Assembly (NCBI GenBank): GCA_036554285.1
Contig: DATBNO010000016.1
Location: 234,865 to 298,864 of the forward strand
Source of the DNA: JADGGM01 sp025449955
GTDB taxonomy: Bacteria > Gemmatimonadota > Gemmatimonadetes > Gemmatimonadales > Gemmatimonadaceae
Reading direction: 5' to 3'
Length of the DNA stretch: 64,000 nt
Shown here in pieces: positions 18,837 to 27,267 of this stretch. A program made the translations under genes and the position numbers. Every line of letters begins with the position of its first letter. Positions within the stretch are counted from its first letter, which is position 1. The notes below the pieces were generated by a model. That model had not been told where the DNA came from. It worked only from the letters and a program-made list of their open reading frames with translations, and did not search any database.

Positions 18837-19208
18837 ATGCGTCGCAAGATGTGCAAGTCGAAGATTCATCGCGCCACGATCACGGGCGCCGATCTCCAAT
18901 ACGAAGGGAGCTTGACCCTCGACCGTGATCTCATGGATGCGGCCGATCTCGAGCCGTACGAGCAGGTTCAGGTCGTCAACGTGAACACGGGGGCGCGCTT
19001 GGAGACGTATGTGATCGAGGGCGAGCGGGGGAGCGGGACCATTCAGTTGAACGGGGCGGCGGCGCGCATGGGGGCCGTGGGTGATCCGGTCATCGTCATG
19101 AGTTACGCGGACTACGACGAGGTCGAGCTCGAGACATTTGCGCCGCGGGTGGTGTTTGTGGACGACAGGAACCGGGTGGTCAAGGGTCGGATCCGGCGCG
19201 CGAAGTAA
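18837..19208 (+). CDS. panD: Aspartate 1-decarboxylase
   Basis: This pyruvoyl enzyme makes beta-alanine from L-aspartate for pantothenate and CoA synthesis. The 123-aa proenzyme shows the family opening (MCKSKIHRATITGADLQYEG) and the self-processing Gly24-Ser25 bond (YEGS), which yields the pyruvoyl group. The ATG at 18837 gives MRRKMCKSK, matching the usual length. A start at 18849 would also be possible. No other pantothenate gene lies nearby. Confidence 0.95.
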   Translation: MRRKMCKSKIHRATITGADLQYEGSLTLDRDLMDAADLEPYEQVQVVNVNTGARLETYVIEGERGSGTIQLNGAAARMGAVGDPVIVMSYADYDEVELETFAPRVVFVDDRNRVVKGRIRRAK

Positions 19209-19394
19209 CCGGTAACGATGGCGGAACCCCAAGTCTGAGCGTTACATCGGCGCTCGGCGCGTCGTCAAAAGAGCACGCCCGCTGCAGCAATCGCCCGGTT
19301 GCCTAAGTCGTAGCGCCTGTCGCTTTCGTTTTCGAGCGACCCGCGCCGGCATCTGCGCTTCCACCTTGTGGCGTTCACCTCGCAGCCATAGCGG

Positions 19395-20651
19395 ATGCCC
19401 GACGCACTCTCGACAACAACGCCGCCACACGCACACGAGCAGACGAACGCCGAAGTGTTGTTGTGGCAGGGCAAGGTTCGCGCGGGGTTTGCGGCCTTGG
19501 CCGGCGCCGTCGGGCTAACGCTTCATCTCACCGAGACTGTTACACGGTCGCCGCGCATCGGGTTGTTCACGCTGCTCGGCTATCTGGTCATCAATCTGTG
19601 GTTGAGCCGGAACGCGCGGCGGCGCGGGGCGGCGCGCGACTGGATGGTGGCGGTGACGATGGGGTCGGACGTGGTGTTCATCGTGGCCGTGGCCTACCTG
19701 CTGATTCCGCCGGCGCACTACGATCGCGTTCTGTTAGGCGGATTCGCGATTCTGCACCTCACGGAGTTCTACTTCGGGCGGCGGCTGGCCTGGATGGTGT
19801 TGGGCGGGTTGGTGGCCGGGTATGTATTGTTGGTGGCGACGGCGATTGCGGGCGGCGCGCCGCTCCTGTGGCGGTCGGAGCTGGGGACGGTGGCGGTGTT
19901 CCTGGTGGCGGCCGTGACGTTCATCGTCCACTACAGCAACTTCAACTGGCGCCTAACGGAAATCGTGTCGCTGTTCGAGCGGGCGGAGGGCGGCGACTTT
20001 TCGGGTGAATACGACGCGGCGTCGGACAAGCGGCCGGACAGCGTGACGCTGGTAGGCCGGGCGTACAACCGGGTGCGTCCGCAGCTGGCCAACCTCGTGA
20101 TGACGGACGCGCTCTCCGGGTGTCAGAACCGGCGCGGGCTCGAGCAGCAGCTGGCGCGTGAGGTGTCGCGCGCGGCGCGGACCGGCCGCGAGCTGGCGCT
20201 CATCGCGATCGACATCGACCACTTCAAGACCATCAACGACACATTCGGACACCTCGCGGGCGACGCGGTGATTCAGGAGGTGGGCGAGCTGTTGCGGTCG
20301 GTGGCGCGCACGGGGGACGTGGTGGCGCGCACGGGCGGCGACGAGTTCATGCTGCTGCTGCCGGAGACGAACGCGGCGGGGGCGTTCCGGTTGGCGACGC
20401 GGATGCGCGAGGAAGTATCGAAGCGCCGGTTCCAGGGGATTTCGGGCAAGGTTCCGGTGACGGTGAGCATCGGGCTCGTAGCGGACCGGGTAGCGGACGA
20501 GAACGTGGTGCACGATCTGCATTCGCGGGCGGACGAGGCGTTGTATGCGGCAAAGGATGGCGGGCGGAACCGGGTGAGCATCTGGACGCCTAACTTGCGG
20601 GCGATCGCGGTGCAGCGGGCGGGGCAGGCGCTCATGAGGACGGGAACGTAA
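19395..20651 (+). CDS. Membrane-bound diguanylate cyclase (GGDEF)
   Basis: This 418-aa protein has an N-terminal membrane sensor of about six TM helices (residues about 25-180) and a C-terminal GGDEF domain that makes cyclic-di-GMP from two GTP. The active-site motif is intact (GGDEF, residues 314-318), and the allosteric I-site RxxD (RTGD) lies five residues upstream, so product inhibition is expected. The KTINDTFGH helix and DIDHFK metal-site motif are also present. The membrane part resembles MASE-type sensors without a named signal. The gene stands alone; the nearest downstream gene is convergent. Confidence 0.93.
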   Translation: MPDALSTTTPPHAHEQTNAEVLLWQGKVRAGFAALAGAVGLTLHLTETVTRSPRIGLFTLLGYLVINLWLSRNARRRGAARDWMVAVTMGSDVVFIVAVAYLLIPPAHYDRVLLGGFAILHLTEFYFGRRLAWMVLGGLVAGYVLLVATAIAGGAPLLWRSELGTVAVFLVAAVTFIVHYSNFNWRLTEIVSLFERAEGGDFSGEYDAASDKRPDSVTLVGRAYNRVRPQLANLVMTDALSGCQNRRGLEQQLAREVSRAARTGRELALIAIDIDHFKTINDTFGHLAGDAVIQEVGELLRSVARTGDVVARTGGDEFMLLLPETNAAGAFRLATRMREEVSKRRFQGISGKVPVTVSIGLVADRVADENVVHDLHSRADEALYAAKDGGRNRVSIWTPNLRAIAVQRAGQALMRTGT

Positions 20652-20655
20652 GGCC

Positions 20656-20711
20656 GGGGAAGCGGCGGCTGGCGCCGCCTTGGGGAAGAGGGAACGGGGA
20701 ATGGGGGGCGG
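20656..20711. repeat. Intergenic palindromic GGGGAAGC element, copy 1
   Basis: Five bases after the diguanylate cyclase stop lies GGGGAAGC, a GGCGGC-TGGC-GCCGCC hairpin, then TTGGGGAAG and a G-rich GGGAACGGGGAATGGGG tail. The same order (GGGGAAGC, stem with TGG loop, TTGGGGAAG, GGGGAATGGG) recurs at 33902-33979, also just after a stop codon. It may serve as a terminator or be a small dispersed repeat. Confidence 0.5.
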
Positions 20712-20952
20712 AGGGGCGACGCCGAGCCGAAATCCAATTCGACCTCGCGCAGCGCATCGACAGGCGAAGTGAGGCCCGACTCCACGGCGGACGGCTTCGT
20801 GAACCCGGTGACGCCGTCACGCGTGGAGTAGATGGCCTCGGTATGGAGGAACGCCGCCGCACGCGATGCTCGAGTTGACGTTAGGCGCGTTAGCCCAGCG
20901 TACCACGGCCGCGATGCCCACTCTCCCCCGCCGTGCCACCGTTCGCGTGACC
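20712..20952. other. Intergenic stretch without a supportable gene
   Basis: Between the diguanylate cyclase and the convergent membrane-protein gene I see no start-plus-SD frame. The minus strand has an open stretch reading AFLHTEAIYSTRDGVTGFTK that looks protein-like but lacks a start codon, so it could be the remnant of a lost gene. A GTTAGGC heptamer lies at about 20880. Confidence 0.3.
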
Positions 20953-21450
20953 TCAGCCGCCGAACTCTCTCACCGAGAACGCGATCGGCAGGCCAACGCA
21001 GACCCAGTGCTCCACGAACTCCGCGCTCTTGAGCGCGAACGACATGTGGCTCGGCCCCGCCGCCGACAGCGGGATGATCACGTAGTGCATCACCAGATAC
21101 ACGCACGCCCCGAAGATCATCCCGGCGATCACGGGCCGATCGATCAGAAACCGCCACTTGCGGCTCGCCAGGTAGTACACGGTCGCCGCGCCTAACGCAA
21201 TCACGAAGTGCAGGATCACGCCCAGCACCGCCGATCGGGCGCCGTCCGAGAAGGACGCGCGGCCGAGCACCCCGGCGGCGATCGCTTGGGGGATGAGGAT
21301 CGGACGCTTGGGGCTGTACACCACGATCGCGTACGTCAGGTCCAACACGCCCACGATCACGCCGCCCACGGCGATCGCGGGAAGCGGCCGACTGGCTGTG
21401 CGCGGCGGCGTGGGGGCGGCACCGGCGGTTGCGGGCATGGTTGGGGGCAT
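20953..21450 (-). CDS. Small integral membrane protein, unknown function
   Basis: This 165-aa protein has a Pro/Ala-rich N-terminus of about 25 residues and four predicted TM helices (IAVGGVIVGVLDLTYAIVV, AVLGVILHFVIALGAATVYY, VIAGMIFGACVYLVMHYVII and a C-terminal one ending at GLPIAFSV). This helix pattern resembles YagU/DUF1440-like proteins, but I cannot assign a family firmly. It ends convergent with the diguanylate cyclase gene. Its start lies 14 bp from the end of the phzF-like gene on the same strand, so it is probably the last gene of the pruA-phzF operon. Confidence 0.72.
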   Translation of the reverse strand: MPPTMPATAGAAPTPPRTASRPLPAIAVGGVIVGVLDLTYAIVVYSPKRPILIPQAIAAGVLGRASFSDGARSAVLGVILHFVIALGAATVYYLASRKWRFLIDRPVIAGMIFGACVYLVMHYVIIPLSAAGPSHMSFALKSAEFVEHWVCVGLPIAFSVREFGG

Positions 21451-21463
21451 GGTCGGGAGCCGG

Positions 21464-22381
21464 TTAGGCGCCGGTTTCGATCTCGCCTTCGGAGACCATC
21501 ACCGTCTCGCCGCCCACCTTCACGCTCTTGATCTCGTTGCCGACCTTCTCGACGACGATCTCGAGCACGCTCGGGCGGCCCATCTCGACGCCTTGCTCGA
21601 CCACCCAGCGGAGCGTGCCATCGGCAAGCGTGTCGCGCGCGGCGAGGTAGGCGCCGAGTGCCGTCGCCGCCGATCCAGTCGCGGGATCTTCGGGCACGCT
21701 CAGGCCGGGCACGAATACGCGCGCGTGCAGGTCGGCGCCTTCACGCTCGGCGTCGCGCGAGAACACGAGCATCTGCGGCGCCCAATAGGACTTGAGCGAC
21801 GATTCCCAGTGGTCCATCCGCACGTGGGCCCGCCTAACGGCGTCGCGATCCTTGAGCGGCACGATGAGGAACGGCAATCCGCACGACACGCCCTGGGGCG
21901 CGGTCATGCCGCCCTGAATGTCAGTGGCCTCGACGCCCAGCACGTCGGCGATGGCGGAGCGGCCGGGTGTAGGGGGCCCGACCTCGGGCGCTCTCGCGGC
22001 CGTGAGCTGCGCGAACGTCGGCGCACCATTTGTCGCGCGGATGAGCACCGGCACCGGGCCCACGCCCTCCTCGAACACGATGTTCGTCTCGGCGCCGCGA
22101 AGCGGGATCTTGCCTAACTTAGCCAGCGTGTAGGCGGCGCCGATGGTCGGATGCCCGGCGAACGGAAGCTCGGCGGCCGGCGTGAAGATGCGCAGACGAC
22201 GGGTGTGCTCCGGCTGCTCGGGCGGGTACACGAACACCGTCTCCGACAGATTGAACTCGCGGGCGATGCTCTGCAGCGCGCCTTCGGGAATGCCGCCCGC
22301 GTCGGGGAACACCGCGAGTGGATTGCCGCCGAACAACTGGTTCGTGAAAACGTCGCAGGTGACGAAACGCGCCCGCCTCAC
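21464..22381 (-). CDS. PhzF-family isomerase/epimerase
   Basis: This 305-aa protein has the PhzF fold signature: an N-terminal VDVF-like strand (VTCDVFTNQLFGGNPLAVF), the catalytic glutamate E47 (FNLSETVFV), the FTPAAELPFAGHPTIGAA motif, and the second-half motif VFVPGLSVPEDPATGSAA. Family members are diaminopimelate-epimerase-like. Apart from phenazine synthesis most have unknown substrates, and no other phenazine gene is seen. The GTG start overlaps the pruA stop by 4 bp, so it is translationally coupled to proline/glutamate metabolism. Confidence 0.9.
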   Translation of the reverse strand: MRRARFVTCDVFTNQLFGGNPLAVFPDAGGIPEGALQSIAREFNLSETVFVYPPEQPEHTRRLRIFTPAAELPFAGHPTIGAAYTLAKLGKIPLRGAETNIVFEEGVGPVPVLIRATNGAPTFAQLTAARAPEVGPPTPGRSAIADVLGVEATDIQGGMTAPQGVSCGLPFLIVPLKDRDAVRRAHVRMDHWESSLKSYWAPQMLVFSRDAEREGADLHARVFVPGLSVPEDPATGSAATALGAYLAARDTLADGTLRWVVEQGVEMGRPSVLEIVVEKVGNEIKSVKVGGETVMVSEGEIETGA

Positions 22382-24123
22382 GCTTCACCCATGAACGGAT
22401 ACGTGTAGTCCGTGGGTGGGTTGAAGTTTTCCTTGATCGCCCGCGCACTCACCCAGCGCGTGAGGTTGAGCTTCGATCCCGCCTTGTCGTTGGTACCCGA
22501 CGCGCGCGCGCCACCGAACGGCTGCTGCCCAACGACGGCACCGGTGGGCTTGTCGTTGATGTAGAAATTGCCGGCCGCATCGCGAAGCGTGGACGCAGCC
22601 AGACGCGCGGCCGCTCGATCGGTAGCGAACACCGCGCCGGTGAGCGCGTACGGCGACGTCCGATCGATCACGCCGAGCGTCTCCTCGTACTTGGCGTCCG
22701 GGTACACGTACGCGGTGATGACGGGCCCGAAGATTTCCTCGCACAAGAGGCGGAACCCGGGGTCGCGCGTCTCGACGAGCGTCGGCTCGATGAAGTATCC
22801 TTCCTCTCCGTTAGTCCCACCGCCGGCGATGATGCGTGCGTTGCGTTTCCCCTCGCCCACGTACTCGCTGATCTTCGTGAACGCCTTCTTGTCGATCACG
22901 GCGCCCATGAAATTGCGGAAGTCGGTGATGTCGCCCACCGCGATGTCATCGATCATCGCCGCGACGCGGTCGCGAACATCGTTCCAGAGCGATTGCGGCA
23001 CGTACACGCGGCTCGCGGCCGAGCACTTCTGGCCCTGGTACTCGAACGCGCCGCGCGTGATCGCGACGGCTAACGCAGCAGGATCGGCCGATGCGTGCGC
23101 GACGATGAAGTCCTTGCCGCCCGTTTCGCCGACGAGGCGCGGATACGTGCGATAGCTCGCGATGTTCTCGCCGATGTGCTTCCAAATGCCGTTGAAAACG
23201 CCGGTGCTCCCCGTGAAGTGCACGCCCGCAAAATCGCGGTGGCCGATCACCTGTGTCGAGATCGCCGCCGCATCGCCCGACACCATGTTGATGACGCCGG
23301 GCGGAAGGCCCGCGGCCTCGAGCACCTTCATGATGTAATGCGCCGAGAGCATCGCGCTGCTCGCGGGCTTCCACACCACGGTATTTCCCATGAGCGCCGG
23401 CGCGGTGGGGAGATTGCCGGCGATCGACGTGAAGTTGAACGGCGTGACGGCGTACACGAATCCTTCGAGCGGGCGATACTCGAGCGCGTTCCACTGTGAG
23501 TGATCGGAGCGCGGCTGCTCGCCGTACAGCTCCTCTGCGAACCACGGATTGTAGCGCCAGAAATCGATCAACTCGCACGCCGAGTCGATCTCGGCCTGGA
23601 ACGCCGTTTTGGATTGGCCGAGCATCGTGGCTGCGTTGAGCGTCGCGCGCCACGTGGTGGCGAGGAGCTCGGCGGCGCGGAGAAAGACGGCGGCGCGATC
23701 GTCGAGCGACCACCGCGACCATTCGCGGTGCGCCGTGCGCGCGGCGTCGATTGCGTTAGTCACGTGCTTCGCATCGGCCAGATGATAGTCGCCGAGCACG
23801 TGATGGTGGTCATGCGGCATCACGGTCGCGGCGGTGTTGCCGGTGCGCACGTCGCGGCCGTCGATGACGAGCGGGATGTCGATGCGCTCGCCGCTCATCG
23901 AGCGGAGGCGCGCCTTGAGCTCTTTTCGCTCGGGAGAGCCGGGTGCGTACGAGCGAATGGGCTCGTTCATCGGCGTCGGAATGGCGCGGCCGCCGTTGAA
24001 CGCGGCGATCGTCGGCGCGCCGTGCTGCGGTTGAGGCGCAGCCGCGGCTGGCGCGGCGCTATCGGTCTTCGTGCGCGGCTTTTCGGCGGCGCGCTTGCGT
24101 GTGCGGGCGGCTGGTGCGGACAT
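22378..24123 (-). CDS. pruA: L-glutamate gamma-semialdehyde (1-pyrroline-5-carboxylate) dehydrogenase
   Basis: This enzyme oxidises glutamate gamma-semialdehyde (P5C) to glutamate, the second step of proline catabolism. The ALDH core has the PFNFTSIAGNLPTAPALMGN cofactor loop and the catalytic Cys in GQKCSAASR, and ends in the characteristic PFGGARASGTNDKAG stretch. Length is 581 aa including a Lys/Ala/Pro-rich N-terminal extension of about 60 residues before INGRAIP-like sequence. This extension is longer than in the stand-alone P5CDH family and is disordered-looking. The ATG at 24123 is chosen because GGAGGA lies 7 bp upstream. No proline dehydrogenase (PutA/PRODH) gene is present. The gene has no GTTAGGC heptamer. 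Confidence 0.94.
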   Translation of the reverse strand: MSAPAARTRKRAAEKPRTKTDSAAPAAAAPQPQHGAPTIAAFNGGRAIPTPMNEPIRSYAPGSPERKELKARLRSMSGERIDIPLVIDGRDVRTGNTAATVMPHDHHHVLGDYHLADAKHVTNAIDAARTAHREWSRWSLDDRAAVFLRAAELLATTWRATLNAATMLGQSKTAFQAEIDSACELIDFWRYNPWFAEELYGEQPRSDHSQWNALEYRPLEGFVYAVTPFNFTSIAGNLPTAPALMGNTVVWKPASSAMLSAHYIMKVLEAAGLPPGVINMVSGDAAAISTQVIGHRDFAGVHFTGSTGVFNGIWKHIGENIASYRTYPRLVGETGGKDFIVAHASADPAALAVAITRGAFEYQGQKCSAASRVYVPQSLWNDVRDRVAAMIDDIAVGDITDFRNFMGAVIDKKAFTKISEYVGEGKRNARIIAGGGTNGEEGYFIEPTLVETRDPGFRLLCEEIFGPVITAYVYPDAKYEETLGVIDRTSPYALTGAVFATDRAAARLAASTLRDAAGNFYINDKPTGAVVGQQPFGGARASGTNDKAGSKLNLTRWVSARAIKENFNPPTDYTYPFMGEA

Positions 24124-24148
24124 GTGGTCTCCTCCGTCGGGCCAACGG

Positions 24149-24165
24149 CGGACACCTGGTGTCCG
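24149..24165. promoter_or_regulatory. Candidate operator between pruA and the divergent amino-acid permease
   Basis: CGGACACCTGGTGTCCG is a perfect 17-bp dyad (8-bp arms, single central T), 26 bp upstream of the pruA start. On the minus strand a TATCTTTATC sequence (24170-24180) lies just upstream, so a repressor bound here would sit near the transcription start. The cognate regulator is not identified. Confidence 0.5.
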
Positions 24166-24324
24166 GCCGGGGGATAAAGATACCGCACGACGTGAGGCCG
24201 GGCCAACGCCATCGAGCGCCCTGGACGACATGCAGCGTGCTCCGCATCATACGGTTCCCGTCGTCTCTCTTGCGCGCTCGTCGGTCGATTGGCTGCGCAC
24301 TACCCGCTCCGGCACACCCAAGCC

Positions 24325-25677
24325 ATGACCGCGTCCAGGATCGAGAGTAGCGGGCGGCTGCTGCGCGTGTTCGGTGTAGTGTTCGGGCTCGCGGTGATCA
24401 TCGGCAACACGATCGGAGCCGGCATTCTGCGGACGCCGGGTGAGATCGCGGGGCGGTTGCCGACGGCGGCTTTGTTCTTCGGCGTCTGGGTGGCGGGCGG
24501 TCTGTACGCGTTGCTCGGCGCGCTCAATCTCGCCGAGTTGGGCGCGATGCTGCCGCGATCGGGCGGGCAGTACGTGTTCGCGCGACACGCGTTCGGATCG
24601 TACGCGGGATTCGTAATCGGGTGGAGCGACTGGCTGTCGACGAACGCGAGCACGGCGGCCGTGTCGATCGTGATCGGCGAGTCGGTGGGTGTGCTGGTGC
24701 CGGCGATGGCGCCGGTGTCGAAGTGGGTGGCGATGGCGACTGTCGCCGTGTTCACCGCTATCCTGTGGCGCGGCCAACGCACGAGCGGAACCGCGCAAAC
24801 GACGACGAGTCTGCTCAAAGGGCTGGCACTGGTCGCGCTCATCGCCGCGTGCTTTCTGTTGCCGCACCCCGCGCCTAACGCACCGGCGCCGCGCGCCGTG
24901 CCGGCGGGCGCGGCGCTGCTCACCGCCATCGTGCTCTCGATGCAGTCGGTGATCTACACGTACGACGGATGGAACGGCGTGGTGTACTTCTCGGAGGAAG
25001 TCCACGATCCGGGGCGCGACATTCCGCGATCGATGCTTGGCGGCGTCGTGTCGGTGATCAGCGTGTACGTGCTGCTGAATCTGGCGTTCGTGTTCGTGTT
25101 GTCGCTGCCGGGGATGGCCGGCGAGCCGTTCGTCGCGTCGTCGGCGGCGCGGGCGTTGTTCGGGGCGCGCGGCTATCCCATCGTGAGTTGCCTAACGGTG
25201 TTGCTGCTGCTGAGCACCGTGAACGCGCTGCTGCTCATGGCATCGCGCGTTCCTGTGGCAATGAGCCAAGACGGCTTGTTCCCCGCCGCCGCAGCGCGCG
25301 TATCCGCATCGGGAACGCCCAGGGCATCGCTCGCGGCGAGCGCGGCCGTAGCGCTGTTGTTCATTGCCACGGGCGTATTCCAGAGCGTCATCGCGATCGC
25401 GGCGTTTTACTTCGTGGCGAACTACATCGTGTCGTTTGCCGCTGTGTTCTGGCTGCGATTGCGCGAGCCGGATCGCCCGCGGCCGTACCACGCGTGGGGC
25501 TATCCGTGGACGACGGGACTCGCATTGGTGGGTTCGGCCGCGTTTCTGATCGCCGCAGCGATCGGCGACACCAAACAAAGCGCGTATGCCCTGGTGCTGC
25601 TGGCGGTGAGCTATCCAGTGTACCGGTTGGGCGTCCGCGCGAACGCCCGCTCTCGCGGGACTCCCACCGGCGCGTAG
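24325..25677 (+). CDS. APC-superfamily amino-acid permease
   Basis: This 450-aa protein has about 12 TM helices. TM1 carries the family motif GNTIGAGILRTPG (residues about 25-40), which forms the unwound substrate-binding segment. I chose the ATG at 24325 (MTASRIESSG). The region upstream is the spacer shared with divergent pruA. Together with pruA this suggests uptake of proline, glutamate or a related amino acid, but specificity cannot be read from sequence. GCCTAAC heptamers occur at about 24876 and 25190. Confidence 0.9.
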   Translation: MTASRIESSGRLLRVFGVVFGLAVIIGNTIGAGILRTPGEIAGRLPTAALFFGVWVAGGLYALLGALNLAELGAMLPRSGGQYVFARHAFGSYAGFVIGWSDWLSTNASTAAVSIVIGESVGVLVPAMAPVSKWVAMATVAVFTAILWRGQRTSGTAQTTTSLLKGLALVALIAACFLLPHPAPNAPAPRAVPAGAALLTAIVLSMQSVIYTYDGWNGVVYFSEEVHDPGRDIPRSMLGGVVSVISVYVLLNLAFVFVLSLPGMAGEPFVASSAARALFGARGYPIVSCLTVLLLLSTVNALLLMASRVPVAMSQDGLFPAAAARVSASGTPRASLAASAAVALLFIATGVFQSVIAIAAFYFVANYIVSFAAVFWLRLREPDRPRPYHAWGYPWTTGLALVGSAAFLIAAAIGDTKQSAYALVLLAVSYPVYRLGVRANARSRGTPTGA

Positions 25678-25746
25678 GGGCTGTGGGCGGCGGTTAGATT
25701 TGTCGGCGTGCGCACGGCTACCGGTTGGACCCTCCGAACGATTCGC

Positions 25747-26574
25747 ATGCCATCGCTCGCGCTGCGCTCCACCGCGATCGCGGCGGTGCTCGCGTGCTGC
25801 GCGTCGTGCGACCGACCACCAATGCGGTGGCGCGAAGCGATGCGGATGCCCAACGCGCCGCGCGCCGGTTGGCGCCTCACGCTCGATGCGCACGCGAAGC
25901 CCTCGGTGGGCGTGGAGCCGACGACGTCGTTCGTCGCGCCGGCTGGCGCCTGTTCGGGGTCGATGGTGTTCGCTCCCGCGGGCGGTCCCGACTGGTTCGT
26001 GGCATGGTGGCAGCCGCGCGCCGACAGCAGCGCGCAGCTGCTCGTGTCGCAATCGACGAACGCCGGCGCGTCGTGGAGCGCCCCCGTGGCGGCCGACGAC
26101 CGCGACCGCAAGCCCTTGGGCTGCGGCCGGCCTAACGCAGCGATCGCGGCCGATTCGGCGAGCGGGTACGTGCACCTGGCCTACTTTCTGGCGCCGGCCC
26201 AGGGCGCGGGCGTGTGGTACGTGCACTCGCAGGACCGCGGCGCCACGTGGCATGCACCGGTGGGCGTGTTCTACGGCGATGATCCGGCGCGCGCGGACGT
26301 CGCGGCGCACGGCGACACGGTGCTCGTGGCCTACGAGTATCCGAACGCCGACGACGAGCGGGTCGGCGTCGCGCTGTCGTACACGGCGGGACACACGTTC
26401 GACGCGCGGATGGCGGTGTCGCCGAATACGGAACGCGCGAGCGACCCGCGCGTGGCCATCGGCCAGGGCGTCGCGGCGATCGGGTGGGCGTCGGGGGCGC
26501 CTAACACGGGCGGCCGCGGCCGGGGCGACTTCACGGTCGTGGACGTGGCGCGGGTGGGCGGACGCGGTGACTAA
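25747..26574 (+). CDS. Predicted lipoprotein with sialidase-like (BNR/Asp-box) repeats
   Basis: This 275-aa protein has a signal peptide ending in a lipobox-like CAS-C21. The mature part contains two Asp-box-like motifs, STNAGASW and SQDRGATW, in a beta-rich context that suggests a small beta-propeller of the sialidase/exo-alpha type. No catalytic residues of sialidases can be recognised, so binding is as likely as hydrolysis. An in-frame GTG at 25708 would add 13 residues. The ATG at 25747 is preferred because it starts the signal peptide. It is followed by the receiver-protein gene after 15 bp. Confidence 0.75.
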   Translation: MPSLALRSTAIAAVLACCASCDRPPMRWREAMRMPNAPRAGWRLTLDAHAKPSVGVEPTTSFVAPAGACSGSMVFAPAGGPDWFVAWWQPRADSSAQLLVSQSTNAGASWSAPVAADDRDRKPLGCGRPNAAIAADSASGYVHLAYFLAPAQGAGVWYVHSQDRGATWHAPVGVFYGDDPARADVAAHGDTVLVAYEYPNADDERVGVALSYTAGHTFDARMAVSPNTERASDPRVAIGQGVAAIGWASGAPNTGGRGRGDFTVVDVARVGGRGD

Positions 26575-26589
26575 CGAGAGGATGCACTG

Positions 26590-27267
26590 ATGCGAGTGGT
26601 GCTCGCCGATGATGATCCGGTCTTGCAGCGGCTGATGCGCGGCGCGCTCGAGCGGCGCGGACACGACGTGTTCGTGGCGTCCGATGGCGACGCGGCGTGG
26701 AGCGCGATCGAGCACGATCCTCCCCCCTGGGCGGTGCTCGATTGGAACATGCCGGTGGTGGACGGTCTCGAGGTGTGCCGCCGCGCGCGCGCGGGCGAGA
26801 CGACGCGTGACACGTTCCTGCTCGTGGTCACCGGCCGCGACAAAGCCGAGGATGTGGAAGCGGCGCTCGAAGCCGGCGCCGACGACTACCTGATGAAGCC
26901 CCTCGAGCCCGCGAGCCTCATGGCACGGTTGGCCATCGCCGAGCGGCGCATCGCGCTCGATGCCGAGCGTCGCGATGCGGTGGCGAAATTGGCCAAGGCC
27001 CGCTGGCTGGCCGGCATCGGCGAAGTGGCGATCGCAGTGCAGCACGAGGTGAACAACCCGCTCACCGCGCTCATGATCGAGGCGCAGGCGATCGCGCACC
27101 TGGACGGCGTGAACGCCGAGCTCCGTGCGTTGGGCGAGTCGATCCACGCGCAGAGCGTGCGGATCGCGGCCATCGTCCGTCGGTTAGGCCAATTGCAGGA
27201 CCCGCAGAGCGTGGAGTATCTGCACGGCGGCTCGCGGATGATCGATCTCTCGTCGGGCGAATCCTGA
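26590..27267 (+). CDS. Response-regulator receiver fused to an orphan histidine-kinase DHp domain
   Basis: This 225-aa protein has a CheY-like receiver (residues 1-118) with phospho-acceptor D51, acidic pocket D7-D9 and K103 (MKP). A helical linker leads to a DHp (HisKA) motif with H152 (QHEVNNPLTAL). The ATP-binding CA domain that normally follows is absent; the protein ends about 70 residues after the H-box. It therefore cannot be a normal kinase. It could be a phosphotransfer or decoy protein, or pair with a CA-bearing kinase. The C-terminus overlaps the endonuclease IV start by one base (TGATG), so both genes are coupled. Confidence 0.85.
   Translation: MRVVLADDDPVLQRLMRGALERRGHDVFVASDGDAAWSAIEHDPPPWAVLDWNMPVVDGLEVCRRARAGETTRDTFLLVVTGRDKAEDVEAALEAGADDYLMKPLEPASLMARLAIAERRIALDAERRDAVAKLAKARWLAGIGEVAIAVQHEVNNPLTALMIEAQAIAHLDGVNAELRALGESIHAQSVRIAAIVRRLGQLQDPQSVEYLHGGSRMIDLSSGES

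Noticed and set aside
20712..20952. A minus-strand gene in the gap after the diguanylate cyclase
   Set aside because: A protein-like stretch exists but has no start codon or ribosome site and runs into shadow sequence, so it is noted only as a possible remnant.
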